From the NCBI GenBank assembly GCA_965226235.1, contig OZ245335.1, positions 1,860,001-1,924,000 on the forward strand: a stretch of 64,000 nt of DNA, written 5' to 3'. Shown in pieces: positions 17,952-26,736 of the stretch; position 1 is the first letter of the stretch; the number at the start of each line of letters is the position of its first letter. This stretch comes from CAYFZO01 sp965226235. GTDB lineage: Bacteria; Pseudomonadota; Gammaproteobacteria; Poriferisulfidales; Oxydemutatoraceae. The translations under genes were made by a program, and so were the position numbers. Under the pieces are notes generated by a model. It saw only the letters and a program-made list of their open reading frames with translations, did not search any database and was not told the DNA's origin.

Positions 17952-18944
17952 TCAGGACCTGCGCAGGAAATGCGCCATCATCTGCGAGGTCGCTTTTTCC
18001 GCAGGCGTGTCGGCTTCCAGTCTCTCCAGCCCGAGTCGAAGTTCTCCAAAGTTTTTCACGTGCATCGCGTCACTGCTACCTAGTACGGACGAGTAGCCGG
18101 ATGCATTGGGTGCGTTGACGATCAGTCGGGTGTGATGTGGCAGCGTCGAAGCGAGTCTTTTCATTTCGTTGGGAATCAGTGTGTTTTCCCTGGAGTCGTC
18201 AAAGCTGATGGCAGCGACGTGCGCCGAAGATGAGGTGACCGCGTTGATGATTTCATTGCAGCCCACGGATTCTCCCAAGTAGATCGGGTTCCACCCATAG
18301 TGGTTGGCGACCGCGGCGACCTTTGCGCCGGTCAGCATTGGATCCTGTACCATGGAGCAGACGACGAGGCTTTTTGCCGTCGTTTTTTTTCTTGTGCCTA
18401 AAGAGATCAGGTAACTGCGGATCATTTCGTTGAACATGCTGTGATGGCAGTCGAGCAGTTCTCCTTCGCGGCATTCTTCTGCAACATGGCGTTGCAGCGG
18501 GGTCAACAGGTCTTCCAGCAGAAAGATGATGTCCAGCTCTTCCGTGGCATACTGCAGTACGGTTTGCAACCCATTCGCATCGAACCTTACAACGGTCGCA
18601 GTGCAGCGGTCGAAATACTCCATCACTTTCCCGGTAGTCAGCCGGTCTTGCCGATGGGTTGCCGCGAGCGCCGCCGCCTTCTCATCACGATTGCTTATTT
18701 CCACCAGTTTTTCGACCGGCAAAACTGCGACCTCGCTGATTCTTCTGCCGAACCGGGTCACCTTTCTGACCAAAGACAGGTGCTCGATGTCAGCGTCACT
18801 GTAGAGTCGTCTGCCGCTTTTTGTGCGTGCCGGCTTGACGACCCCATAGCGTTTTTCCCACGCGCGGATCAGTTCCGGGCTCAACCCGGTGTAGCGGGAG
18901 ACGACCTGAATCGGGTGGCTTCTTTCAGTATTCTCTGCGATCAT
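17952..18944 (-). CDS. MerR-family regulator with B12-binding-like C-terminal domain
   Basis: The protein has 330 residues. The N-terminal MerR HTH is clear (VVSRYTGLSPELIRAWEKRY, then GRRLYSDADIEHL). The middle helical region resembles the cap of CarH/LitR-type sensors. The C-terminal domain has the Rossmann-like B12-binding layout (SLVVCSMVQDPMLTGAKVAA, then WNPIYLGESV). The cobalamin-ligand motif DxHxxG is not visible, the matching stretch being DPMLTGA, so it probably does not bind B12 in the usual way. It is divergent from the AlkB-type hydroxylase, with a dyad in between, and likely regulates it and itself. Confidence 0.85.
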   Translation of the reverse strand: MIAENTERSHPIQVVSRYTGLSPELIRAWEKRYGVVKPARTKSGRRLYSDADIEHLSLVRKVTRFGRRISEVAVLPVEKLVEISNRDEKAAALAATHRQDRLTTGKVMEYFDRCTATVVRFDANGLQTVLQYATEELDIIFLLEDLLTPLQRHVAEECREGELLDCHHSMFNEMIRSYLISLGTRKKTTAKSLVVCSMVQDPMLTGAKVAAVANHYGWNPIYLGESVGCNEIINAVTSSSAHVAAISFDDSRENTLIPNEMKRLASTLPHHTRLIVNAPNASGYSSVLGSSDAMHVKNFGELRLGLERLEADTPAEKATSQMMAHFLRRS

Positions 18945-18974
18945 GGATTTTCTTTGTATAGCGTATGTAGATAT

Positions 18975-18981
18975 TATACGG
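18975..18981 (-). promoter_or_regulatory. CCGTATA half-site upstream of the MerR-type regulator
   Basis: On the minus strand CCGTATA lies 31-37 bp before the regulator start. It repeats the half-site of the dyad at 19082-19096 and suggests autoregulation. Confidence 0.4.
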
Positions 18982-19078
18982 AGGGTTCAGCCGGGATGAA
19001 ACCTGTTATTCCATGAAAAAACCAATCTTTGTGCATTACAAGCATATGATATGGTGTTCGGTAAATGCTATTCTTTCC

Positions 19079-19106
19079 TTGCCGTATAGAATACGGTCGA
19101 TAATAA
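19079..19106 (+). promoter_or_regulatory. Probable alkB-like promoter with MerR-type dyad
   Basis: The perfect dyad CCGTAT-AGA-ATACGG (19082-19096) sits between a -35-like TTGCCG (19079) and a -10-like TAATAA (19101). An operator inside the spacer is the hallmark of MerR-regulated promoters. Confidence 0.5.
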
Positions 19107-19145
19107 AAAGTAGCTTGAACCAATAGCTGATAAGGAGGAAATCAA

Positions 19146-20291
19146 GTGATGAAAAAGGTGTTTATCAATGCACGCTATATGTTGGCGCCGATCACTATTT
19201 TAGCAGCCCTGTATGGCGTTTTCATCGGGGGGCCGTGGATGTGGCTGGGCGTCTATATGCTGGGTGCGGGTATTGTCATCGATACCCTGCTGTCCATGCG
19301 TACGCGTGGCGCCGGCCTTGACGAGGACGGCAACACCAACGGCATCCCGGCATTTCAGAATACGGTGATGTACACGATGCTGGGCGTGTTTGTTTTACTG
19401 CAACTGAACCTGGCGTGGCGCATATATGAATATGTGATCGGTGTACCGCTGGGCATCACCGAGATCTTTGGCATCACGGTGTATCAGGGGGTTACGGGCA
19501 CGCAGATGGTGGGGGCAACCCTGTCTTCAGCGATCTTTGCCGGCATCGGGATCATTTACGGCCACGAGCTGGCGCACACGAAAGGGTTCAGTTTCGTCAT
19601 TGCGCGCTGGATGATGGCTTTGAGCGGCGCGTCGCATTTCTGCTATGCGCACGTTTACAACCATCACCTGGAGCTCGGTTGCGAAGACGATCCGGCGACA
19701 TCCCCTCGAGGACGTAGTCTCTACAAGCACCTGCCGCTGTCCTATCTGGGGCAGTCCAAGTTCCTCTATAACATGGAGAAACAACGCCTGCAGCGCATCG
19801 GTGTTCCGTTTGTGTCATGGCAAAACCGCTGGTTGCGCGGCTATGCGATGAGCCTGCCGACGCTGTTTCTGTTCTGGTTTGCCGGTGGCTGGGTCGGGAT
19901 CGCCTGCCTCGCCGTTGTGTGGATGATTGCCAACTTCGAGTTGGAAGCACTCAACTATATGGAGCACTACGGCATGATTCGCGAGAAAGGCCAGCCCATA
20001 GATTACCGGCATTCGTGGGACAACTCGACGATGCTGACCAGTTGGTACTTCATCGAGATCGGCCGTCAGGCGGATCACCATGACCGGGGCGAGACCCACT
20101 TCTGGGAACTGGATGAAGTTGGGGCGCCGAATACGGGCTATGGCTATTTCTCTTTGTTCGGGGTCGCCTTGTTGCCGATGCTGTTTCATGACATGATGCA
20201 GAAGAAGCTGAAGGAATGGGATGAGCAAGAGGCCTCGGAAGGCGAGTTGTGCATAGCCGAGGTGATGAACAAGGAAGCAGGTTACGTGTAG
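19146..20291 (+). CDS. alkB: AlkB-type non-heme diiron membrane hydroxylase (alkane 1-monooxygenase-like)
   Basis: The protein has 381 residues, several membrane helices and the histidine motifs of the AlkB/XylM branch of the fatty-acid desaturase superfamily: HELAH (about 140), HVYNHH (about 169) and NYMEHYG followed by RQADHHDRGETHFWEL. The family hydroxylates terminal carbons of alkanes or methyl groups, taking electrons from rubredoxin or a ferredoxin reductase. Neither partner gene is nearby, and the final motif differs from classical AlkB, so the substrate is uncertain. AAGGAGG at 19132 serves GTG 19146 or ATG 19149. A strong terminator follows. Control by the divergent MerR-type regulator is inferred. 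Confidence 0.85.
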   Translation: MMKKVFINARYMLAPITILAALYGVFIGGPWMWLGVYMLGAGIVIDTLLSMRTRGAGLDEDGNTNGIPAFQNTVMYTMLGVFVLLQLNLAWRIYEYVIGVPLGITEIFGITVYQGVTGTQMVGATLSSAIFAGIGIIYGHELAHTKGFSFVIARWMMALSGASHFCYAHVYNHHLELGCEDDPATSPRGRSLYKHLPLSYLGQSKFLYNMEKQRLQRIGVPFVSWQNRWLRGYAMSLPTLFLFWFAGGWVGIACLAVVWMIANFELEALNYMEHYGMIREKGQPIDYRHSWDNSTMLTSWYFIEIGRQADHHDRGETHFWELDEVGAPNTGYGYFSLFGVALLPMLFHDMMQKKLKEWDEQEASEGELCIAEVMNKEAGYV

Positions 20292-20325
20292 CAGTATCCT
20301 GCCTGCAACGAGCATCTTCCTGAGA

Positions 20326-20363
20326 ACGCCGGTGGAGGTTTCTCCACCGGCGTTTTTTTTTTT
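20326..20363 (+). terminator. Rho-independent terminator of the alkB-like gene
   Basis: A perfect 12-bp stem ACGCCGGTGGAG / CTCCACCGGCGT with a 4-base loop is followed by a run of about ten T. Confidence 0.97.
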
Positions 20364-20448
20364 GCAGATCACTGCAGCCAGGATGCAACTGTATATGTAT
20401 AATTGATTTGGTCCGATAGGGGGTATCGACTTCTTTATCAGGAGATCC

Positions 20449-21396
20449 ATGATGCGTCTTTTCTTTACGTCACTCGTATGGTTTGTGTCGCTGGGGCTGG
20501 CAGGTCTGGCGGTGGCTGCCGATGCCGTCGATGAGGTGCAGCAGACCGAGCGTTTTCTTCAAGGATTGTTCTGGCAGATTCAGAAGGACGGCGAGCAGAT
20601 CGGTCATATATTTGGTACGTTTCACTCGAATGACGAGCGAGTCGTCGACCTGGTACCGGTCGTCGAGGACACCTTGGTTGCTGCTTCGAGCTTCAGTATG
20701 GAAGCGTTCCCCGGCGCGCGCTATTTCAACCCGCACTGGGGGTTCAAAAACATCATCGACGATATGACCCTGCCCGAGGGGAAAACCCTGCGCGGCTTGA
20801 TCGGCGAAAAAACATATGCGCGCGTTGAAGCGCTACTCATCGAGCAGGGGGTTCAGTCAGAGCGTATCCTGCGGCTGAAACCCTGGGCGGCGATGAATGA
20901 ACTGAGCAAGCATAGCTTCCGTGGAGGGGAAAAACATGGCGAAATCATGGATCACCTCCTGTACGAGCTTGCGGGTTCGCACGTAAGCGACCTGTACCAG
21001 GTAGAAACGCTGGAGGAGTTGATGGCGGCTTACTATGCTTTTCCTGTCGATGCTCAGATCGGACTGTTGCGGGACCGCCTTGAGACCCACGGTGAGCTGT
21101 CGCAGACGTTCGAGGAAATGACCCAGGCTTATCTGCGCGAAGACCTCCAGCGAATGCTCGAGTTGAGCACCGGCTTTATTTCCAGTGAATCCATCACCGA
21201 GGGGTTTGACAAAGTGTACCTCAAGCATGTTTTGCATATCCGCAACATCGTCATGGCGCACCACATGCTGGCGCCCTTGCGGCGCAAGAATGCGTTCATT
21301 GCCGTCGGTGCCCTGCATCTGCACGGAGACAAAGGCGTTTTGAAACTGCTCGAGGACTATGGTTATACCGTCAGCCGGGTGCAACTCGACGCGTAG
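20449..21396 (+). CDS. TraB/GumN family protein with signal peptide
   Basis: The protein has 315 residues. An N-terminal signal peptide (LFFTSLVWFVSLGLAGLAVA) suggests export. The two family boxes are present: IGHIFGTFHSND near the N-terminus and FIAVGALHLHGDKGVL near the C-terminus, bearing the conserved His and Glu residues of the TraB/GumN (PF01963) fold, related to Tiki-type metalloproteases. The biochemical role in bacteria is poorly known. AGGAGA precedes ATG 20449. The gene stands alone between the alkB terminator and a sulfurtransferase remnant. Confidence 0.88.
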   Translation: MMRLFFTSLVWFVSLGLAGLAVAADAVDEVQQTERFLQGLFWQIQKDGEQIGHIFGTFHSNDERVVDLVPVVEDTLVAASSFSMEAFPGARYFNPHWGFKNIIDDMTLPEGKTLRGLIGEKTYARVEALLIEQGVQSERILRLKPWAAMNELSKHSFRGGEKHGEIMDHLLYELAGSHVSDLYQVETLEELMAAYYAFPVDAQIGLLRDRLETHGELSQTFEEMTQAYLREDLQRMLELSTGFISSESITEGFDKVYLKHVLHIRNIVMAHHMLAPLRRKNAFIAVGALHLHGDKGVLKLLEDYGYTVSRVQLDA

Positions 21397-21411
21397 CCGA
21401 ATTGAATTGCC

Positions 21412-21735
21412 GGCCACGCGGGAAAAATCCCGTTGACAGCGGAGGCGAGCATATCCTGCGTTCGGCCAACCGCCGCGTTCACGATCATCTTGATGCGCAC
21501 AGTTTGTTGCCGCCCGATTGGAGAACAACAGAACATCTACGCCGCGCTGAGCAAACCGCTTGCCACACCTGCTCGCCACGGAGCGGAGATCGCCGGATTG
21601 CCCGGCGGTCAGCCTCGCGTTGGCGCATGGAGCGAATGGATCCAGTCACACCCCGTGCAATCGGGTCGAGAGGATAAATCCATGAAGTTCAAACCGCGAT
21701 CCATGCTGCGTTGCGGCCAGGAAGCCGGAGCATGA
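21412..21735 (+). pseudogene. Remnant copy of sulfurtransferase 3' end plus flank
   Basis: This stretch matches the minus-strand sequence of the sulfurtransferase from about codon 183 to its stop and ~70 bp beyond. Shared landmarks are CCCGTTGACAGCG, ATCTA(T/C)GCCGC, GAGCGAATGGATCC and CAATCGGGTCGA. The catalytic loop is destroyed and the frame is broken. Orientation is opposite to the parent, 7 kb away. Because the flank is included, it arose by DNA duplication. Confidence 0.85.
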
Positions 21736-21762
21736 GCAACCGGAGATCATTGCTTCGGGAGA

Positions 21763-22432
21763 GGAAGGGAAGATAGCGTGCGTGTGTGGGCAGACCGGAT
21801 TTTGTGCAGAAAACCTGAGCAGAGGAAGTTACTGTGGCGGACAGGCTGGCTCTGCGGCCGGCGGTGCTTCCGGGAGAGAGGTCTTCGCTGCGGCTGTGGG
21901 CATCGCCTGGGTTCGGCTCGGCCGGCTTCCCGAACAGCCGCCGGGCGTTGGCGTTGGTGCGGTGGGCGAGTTCCTCGATAGAGAGACCCAGAGCGGAAGC
22001 GATCCGTTTGCCGACGTGGATCAGGAAGGCTGGCTCGTTGCGACGACCGCGCGGGCGGTCTTCGGGTGCCAGGTCGCGCGGTAATAGATACGGCGCGTCG
22101 GTTTCTAGGAAGGGAAGATAGCGTGCGTGTGGCAGACCGGATTTTGTGCAGAAAACCTTAGCAGAGGAAGTTACTGTGGCGGACAGGCGGTGCTTCCGGG
22201 AGAGAGGTCTTCGCTGCGGCTGTGGGCATCGCCTGGGTTCGGCTCGGCCGGCTTCCCGAACAGCCGCCGGGCGTTGGCGTTGGTGCGGTGGGCGAGTTCC
22301 TCGATAGAGAGACCCAGAGCGGAAGCGATCCGTTTGCCGACGTGGATCAGGAAGGCTGGCTCGTTGCGACGACCGCGCGGGCGGTCTTCGGGTGCCAGGT
22401 CGCGCGGCAATAGATACGGCGCGTCGGTTTCT
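21763..22432 (-). repeat. Tandem duplication of the tatD 3' end
   Basis: Copy 1 (about 21763-22108) and copy 2 (about 22109-22432) both begin GGAAGGGAAGATAGCGTGCG and end CGGCGCGTCGGTTTCTA. Copy 2 runs on into tatD; copy 1 stops at the junction near 22108. Copy 1 has about 16 extra bases near 21850. The copied part covers roughly the last 87 codons of tatD and its downstream flank. Confidence 0.92.
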
Positions 22433-23043
22433 ATCAGCAATCGATCGGCAGGGATCATCGTCAGTAGCCCTTCGAGGTGTCGCCCGCGGCGCTCATCACA
22501 AATCCAGCCGGTGATGCCGATATACAGATCGAGTTCCAGGCAGGCTTCCAGTTCGTCACGGCATCCGGTAAAGCAGTGCACTGCTGCCGCCTCGATCCTC
22601 GCGGTTCGCAACGTGGCGATGAAGTCCTCGTGGGCGTCACGCTGGTGCAGGAGCAATGGCAGGCCGGTTTCCTCGGCGATGCCAAGCTGCTCTTCGAACA
22701 CCGTTGCCTGCTGCCCGGGTGGCGAGAAGTTGCGGCAGTAATCAAGGCCGATTTCCCCGATTGCCACGACCGTGTCGTCTTGCGTGAGGTGGAGCAGTTT
22801 TTCTCGTGAGTCCGCTCCCCATTCTTTTGCCATGTGTGGGTGGATGCCAACCGCCGGTAGTAACCTGCCGGGCGTCCGTTTCGCCAAGTCGATCGCTTGC
22901 TCGCTGTCGCCTATCGACGTGCCCGGGATCACCAGCGTCTTTACCCCGGCCGCTTGCGCTCTCGTCAGGACGTCCGCAGTATCTTTTTTGAAAGATTCGT
23001 GCGTCAGGTTGCAGCAGATATCGGTGAACTCCGGCAGGACCAT
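22171..23043 (-). CDS. tatD: TatD-family metal-dependent deoxyribonuclease
   Basis: About 290 residues from ATG 23043, preceded by AGAGGAG. A longer frame to 23118 lacks support. It follows E. coli TatD closely: DICCNLTHESFKKD, AVGIHPHMAKEW, AIGEIGLDYCRNFSPP, AVHCFTG, YIGITGWICDERRG and LIETDAPYLLPRDL. TIM-barrel metal nucleases of this family act on DNA with 3' exonuclease activity in repair. The extreme C-terminus (after RRLFGKP) is a short unmatched tail that lies in the duplicated segment. Confidence 0.93.
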   Translation of the reverse strand: MVLPEFTDICCNLTHESFKKDTADVLTRAQAAGVKTLVIPGTSIGDSEQAIDLAKRTPGRLLPAVGIHPHMAKEWGADSREKLLHLTQDDTVVAIGEIGLDYCRNFSPPGQQATVFEEQLGIAEETGLPLLLHQRDAHEDFIATLRTARIEAAAVHCFTGCRDELEACLELDLYIGITGWICDERRGRHLEGLLTMIPADRLLIETDAPYLLPRDLAPEDRPRGRRNEPAFLIHVGKRIASALGLSIEELAHRTNANARRLFGKPAEPNPGDAHSRSEDLSPGSTACPPQ

Positions 23044-23114
23044 GGGACAGGCTCCTCTGCTACTATCCCCTGCGCGGGGAATAAAAGTCGGTGGTAGCTC
23101 GCGTCGGGCGCACC

Positions 23115-24257
23115 TCACTTTTCACTCAAGTAGAGTATTTCTTCCGTTTGGTCGATGAAGAAACTGAATTCACCCAGAAAGTTCATGCCCAGCAACCCAT
23201 CGGTTTCGGTACCCGGCGGCATCTCGATGATCGCCGCTTTCACGTTGCGTAATTCGACGTCACCGATACTCATGCTGTTGATTTCTATGCGCGGAGTATT
23301 GAAAATGCTCGAGGTCAGGGTCAGGGTAACCTGGTCTTCGCTTTCTGTCGGCAACCCGAATTGTTGTGCCGCCTGCGGCCGTAATACGCATAGCGACGCA
23401 CCGGTATCGATCAACAGGCGCGCGCCGTCTATACCATTGATGCGGGCGGTTACGATAAAGTGGCTTCCGGACCGTTCCAGTGGGATCTGGATGTTGCCGA
23501 TGAGGTCAATTGATTTCTGGATTTTTTCAGCCATGCTTTGCGCAAGCGGTCCCCACAATGGATCGTACAGCACGTAATTGAGCGAACTCAGCGCGTCGTA
23601 GTAGTGGTGCAGGCGGTGCTGGATTTCGGCAAGCTTGTAAAATGCTACCAGATTGTCCGGGGTGTTGCGTGTGAGCGACTCATACAGGTGTAGCAGTTCA
23701 CCCAGTTGCTCGTTGTCTTTGAGTTGTTTCGCGTACTCGTTTTCCACTTTGCCGATGAGCGCGTCGATGTCTTCCATTGGCACTTCGGCCTGGCTCAGCC
23801 TTCTCAGGTCAAACAGGGTTTCCAGCGCTTTCATGTGTTGCCCGTTTTCGGCATAGGTGTTTCCCAGCAGTAGCAAGGCGCGAGGATTGTAGGCATCGCT
23901 CTGCAGAAATTGATGCAGGATCGGCTGCGCCTTTTCCGGCTCTTCGGAACTGAGCTTTGCCAAAGACGAGATGAATGCCGCCTGGTCTCTGTCGGCTTCA
24001 CCCTCGTCCAGATAGGTTGTATCGTTCAAGCGTAGCAGTGCACTCTCGTAGTTGCCGCGTTCGAGCAGGCTGTCTATTTCCCTGATGGGTTCTTTTCCAT
24101 CGGCGCCCTGCGCGACGCCTGTATCGGCGAGCGTTTGCGAGACGGTGGCGTCTGCCACCTGATCGGATGAGTCGTTGGAAAAGTCATGCAACCACCAGCC
24201 AGCCACCGCTCCCAGCGATGTCCATACAAAGATAGCTGGTAGAGGCAACCTGACCAT
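23115..24257 (-). CDS. TPR protein with C-terminal retropepsin-like aspartic protease domain
   Basis: The protein has 380 residues. One N-terminal membrane helix (LPAIFVWTSLGAVAGWWL) is followed by helical TPR-like repeats (about 60-240), then a retropepsin-like domain with LLIDTGASLCVL (catalytic DTG) and the second family box LLGMNFLGEF. A periplasm-facing, membrane-anchored protein that may dimerise to form an active site is inferred. The stop lies about 70 bp before the tatD start. A second, shorter protease of the same class is at 60535-61101. Confidence 0.85.
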   Translation of the reverse strand: MVRLPLPAIFVWTSLGAVAGWWLHDFSNDSSDQVADATVSQTLADTGVAQGADGKEPIREIDSLLERGNYESALLRLNDTTYLDEGEADRDQAAFISSLAKLSSEEPEKAQPILHQFLQSDAYNPRALLLLGNTYAENGQHMKALETLFDLRRLSQAEVPMEDIDALIGKVENEYAKQLKDNEQLGELLHLYESLTRNTPDNLVAFYKLAEIQHRLHHYYDALSSLNYVLYDPLWGPLAQSMAEKIQKSIDLIGNIQIPLERSGSHFIVTARINGIDGARLLIDTGASLCVLRPQAAQQFGLPTESEDQVTLTLTSSIFNTPRIEINSMSIGDVELRNVKAAIIEMPPGTETDGLLGMNFLGEFSFFIDQTEEILYLSEK

Positions 24258-24501
24258 GAACTTCCGGGTTCCAAAAATCCCGTTAACCGGTTCATGGTAC
24301 CACTTTGTCTCCTATGCGGTGGCCTCACACAAGAGTTTGACAAAACACGGGCACGTGGGTACGGTGCGTGTGGATCAGCCAGCAGTGCCGTGTAGCCCAA
24401 TGCTTCCTTTCTACGGTGTCGGCTATCCTTGGCTCACACCCCTAGATGTGCCTGACGGCGGGCCGGGGTGATAAAGGCTGACAATAGATACGGCGCTGGA
24501 T

Positions 24502-26706
24502 ATGGGTAAGAAAAACACCAGGAAAAAGTTCCCGAAAAAGAGCAGAGGGCATCCCGCGAGCCAACGGGCTACGGGGTCCAAGGTTCGCGTTTCAGCCGAA
24601 CAGCCTGTTGCTGGCGCGGCATCGGTGGAAGATACCGAACCGAGGTGGGGATTGTATCTGGCTGGCTTGCTGATATTTATCATATCCACGCCTGCAATCG
24701 TTGGCCCATACGGCCAAGCGGGCGGTTACAGCCCTGATTTGCACATGGCCGCCTATATCCAGGCAGGCGTTCTCCTGGTTCTATTTTTATTTGCGGTATC
24801 CACTTTTTTTCGGCAACGGGTATCGATATACCACTCGCCGCTGCTATTGCCGGCGTTGCTGCTGTACGGTTGGGCGATGCTGTCGGTATTGTGGGCCAAT
24901 ACTAAATACGAAGCGGTCATTGATGCGCTGGATTGGAGCGGGGCTTTTTTTTCTGCCTTGCTCGTCATATTGTTACTACGCCGCGCAACGCAAATCAGGG
25001 CGTTACTGTTTTTTCTGCTGATCAGCGGTCTGCTCATGGCGTTGCTGGGCATCGGGCAATACCTGCTGGGAATAGACTGGGTGAATCAGCATATCGTGCC
25101 TGCGGCTACGTTCGCCAACAAGAATATGGCAGGGCAGTATGGCGTGTTGATTTTTCCGATCGCGGTAGCGTTTTTCCTGTACACCAAAAATGCCGCTTTC
25201 GCCTGGGTTTACGCGGTTGCCGTCGCGTTGATCATGACCTGTATCTTTTATACCCGCGCGCGCGGTGCCTGGGTCGGATTTTTCTTTGAACTGGCGGTGT
25301 TGTTTGTTTTGCTGGCCTACGTCAGGCTCAAACACGATTATCGTTTCTTTTCCGATCTGCCGATCAAGAAGGTCGCGCTTGCGGCATCCATGGCCTTGTT
25401 TCTTGGCATGTCTTACCTGACGTCCTCGATGCTCGGCAACCAGGAGAAAGTTCTATCGGCCTCAATTGGCACAAAACCGCTGGATCTCCAAGCACCGACC
25501 GGTCTTGATGTGTTTGCGTCTACCATTGGCAACGCTGGGAATAGCGCTGACAAGCGCTTCACGATCTGGGCCAATTCAACGGGTATGTTTCGTGATCATT
25601 TTTTGATTGGGGTGGGTTTGGGGAACTGGACCATTCACTATGCAAAGTACCAGTCGTTGTTCAAGCAGGACGCGGAGTTGTTGCGAAACAAGTTTCATGC
25701 CAATGCGCACAACGACTATGTCGAGATACTGTGTGAACTGGGGGTGATCGGGTTCGCGCTGTTTTTGTGGCTCGTGTTCGCGCTTTTCAGGCTGATGCGA
25801 GGCTTGTTGAACTGTAACGACAGGCAGGAATTTTTGTTTTCCGCCTGCCTGATGTCGGCGTTGTCGGGCATCGCGCTGAACGCGATATTCAGTTTCCCGT
25901 TCAAGCAACCGATACCGATTTTTATCATCCTGGTTTATATGGCGGCACTTTCAAACCTGTACAGCATGATACCCGGAAGAGGTAAGGAACACACTTTGTC
26001 GTTGCCATCCTTGCCGATAAAGGCTGTAGCAGCCTTTGTTATTTTGGCAGCCACGGTTGGAATCTTTTTGCTCCATGTCAATTTGTACAAATCCGAGGTT
26101 CATTACCGGTACGCTACGGTCGCATTGGAGAGAGGAGAATTTGAGCGGGCTTACCAGGAAGCCAGGCGTGCTTATGCACTGAATCCCATGCGCACGATCC
26201 TGCTATGGCTGGAAGCAACCGCGCTGATGCAACTGGGTCGTTGGGAGTCATCTGAAGAAATCATCGGTATGTTCAAGCGAGTCGAGCGGCACTACCCTTA
26301 TTCTTCCAGTGCCCTGATCAACCTGGCAACCGTCTATAATCACGTTGGCCGCCATGATGATGCGGCCGCCAGTATCGAACGGTTGATCTCGGTTCAGTCT
26401 GGAAAAGAAGAGTTGAAGTACGCCATGTTTTTGCTGAATGCGGGAAGATTGCAGGATTCTCTCAAACAGCTTGAAGAGGTGGTATTGCCGCCGCGCATGG
26501 CTGCTTATGAAGTTGCCAGGGAAAGGTACGCAAGATTGCAGGGGGCGTTTGATGGCCACCAGAGCTTGTTGGGGGGAATGGGGGGTGATGTGGAAAGAAT
26601 CCAGAATGGAATGGAGTCCATCCGGATGCTGATTGACTATATCCCATTGTGGTTTCAACCGCAGACGCCGGGACAGAAGCGTGCCCTTGAAGCACCGTCG
26701 CAATAG
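24502..26706 (+). CDS. O-antigen ligase/polymerase-like membrane protein with TPR tail (paralog 1)
   Basis: The protein has 734 residues: a basic N-terminal tail, about 10-12 membrane helices, and the Wzy_C region (RFTIWANSTGMFRDHFLIGV, then HANAHNDYVEILCELGVIG). A C-terminal soluble part of TPR character (AYALNPM, NLATVYNHVGRHDDAAASIE) follows. Related proteins polymerise or ligate polysaccharide, or transfer glycans to proteins (PglL-type); the exact role is open. A paralog starts 30 bp downstream. Confidence 0.8.
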   Translation: MGKKNTRKKFPKKSRGHPASQRATGSKVRVSAEQPVAGAASVEDTEPRWGLYLAGLLIFIISTPAIVGPYGQAGGYSPDLHMAAYIQAGVLLVLFLFAVSTFFRQRVSIYHSPLLLPALLLYGWAMLSVLWANTKYEAVIDALDWSGAFFSALLVILLLRRATQIRALLFFLLISGLLMALLGIGQYLLGIDWVNQHIVPAATFANKNMAGQYGVLIFPIAVAFFLYTKNAAFAWVYAVAVALIMTCIFYTRARGAWVGFFFELAVLFVLLAYVRLKHDYRFFSDLPIKKVALAASMALFLGMSYLTSSMLGNQEKVLSASIGTKPLDLQAPTGLDVFASTIGNAGNSADKRFTIWANSTGMFRDHFLIGVGLGNWTIHYAKYQSLFKQDAELLRNKFHANAHNDYVEILCELGVIGFALFLWLVFALFRLMRGLLNCNDRQEFLFSACLMSALSGIALNAIFSFPFKQPIPIFIILVYMAALSNLYSMIPGRGKEHTLSLPSLPIKAVAAFVILAATVGIFLLHVNLYKSEVHYRYATVALERGEFERAYQEARRAYALNPMRTILLWLEATALMQLGRWESSEEIIGMFKRVERHYPYSSSALINLATVYNHVGRHDDAAASIERLISVQSGKEELKYAMFLLNAGRLQDSLKQLEEVVLPPRMAAYEVARERYARLQGAFDGHQSLLGGMGGDVERIQNGMESIRMLIDYIPLWFQPQTPGQKRALEAPSQ

Positions 26707-26736
26707 TGACGGCGGCCATTCTGCGTATTCAGGCTT

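Noticed and set aside
17052..18083. 343-codon plus-strand frame across the bolA region
   Set aside because: It runs through the compound repeat and then antisense to bolA, whose minus-strand product is a clear family member.
24258..24501. Possible riboswitch or RNA gene before the Wzy-like pair
   Set aside because: No known aptamer core, terminator stem or RNA family pattern could be made out in the 244 bp.
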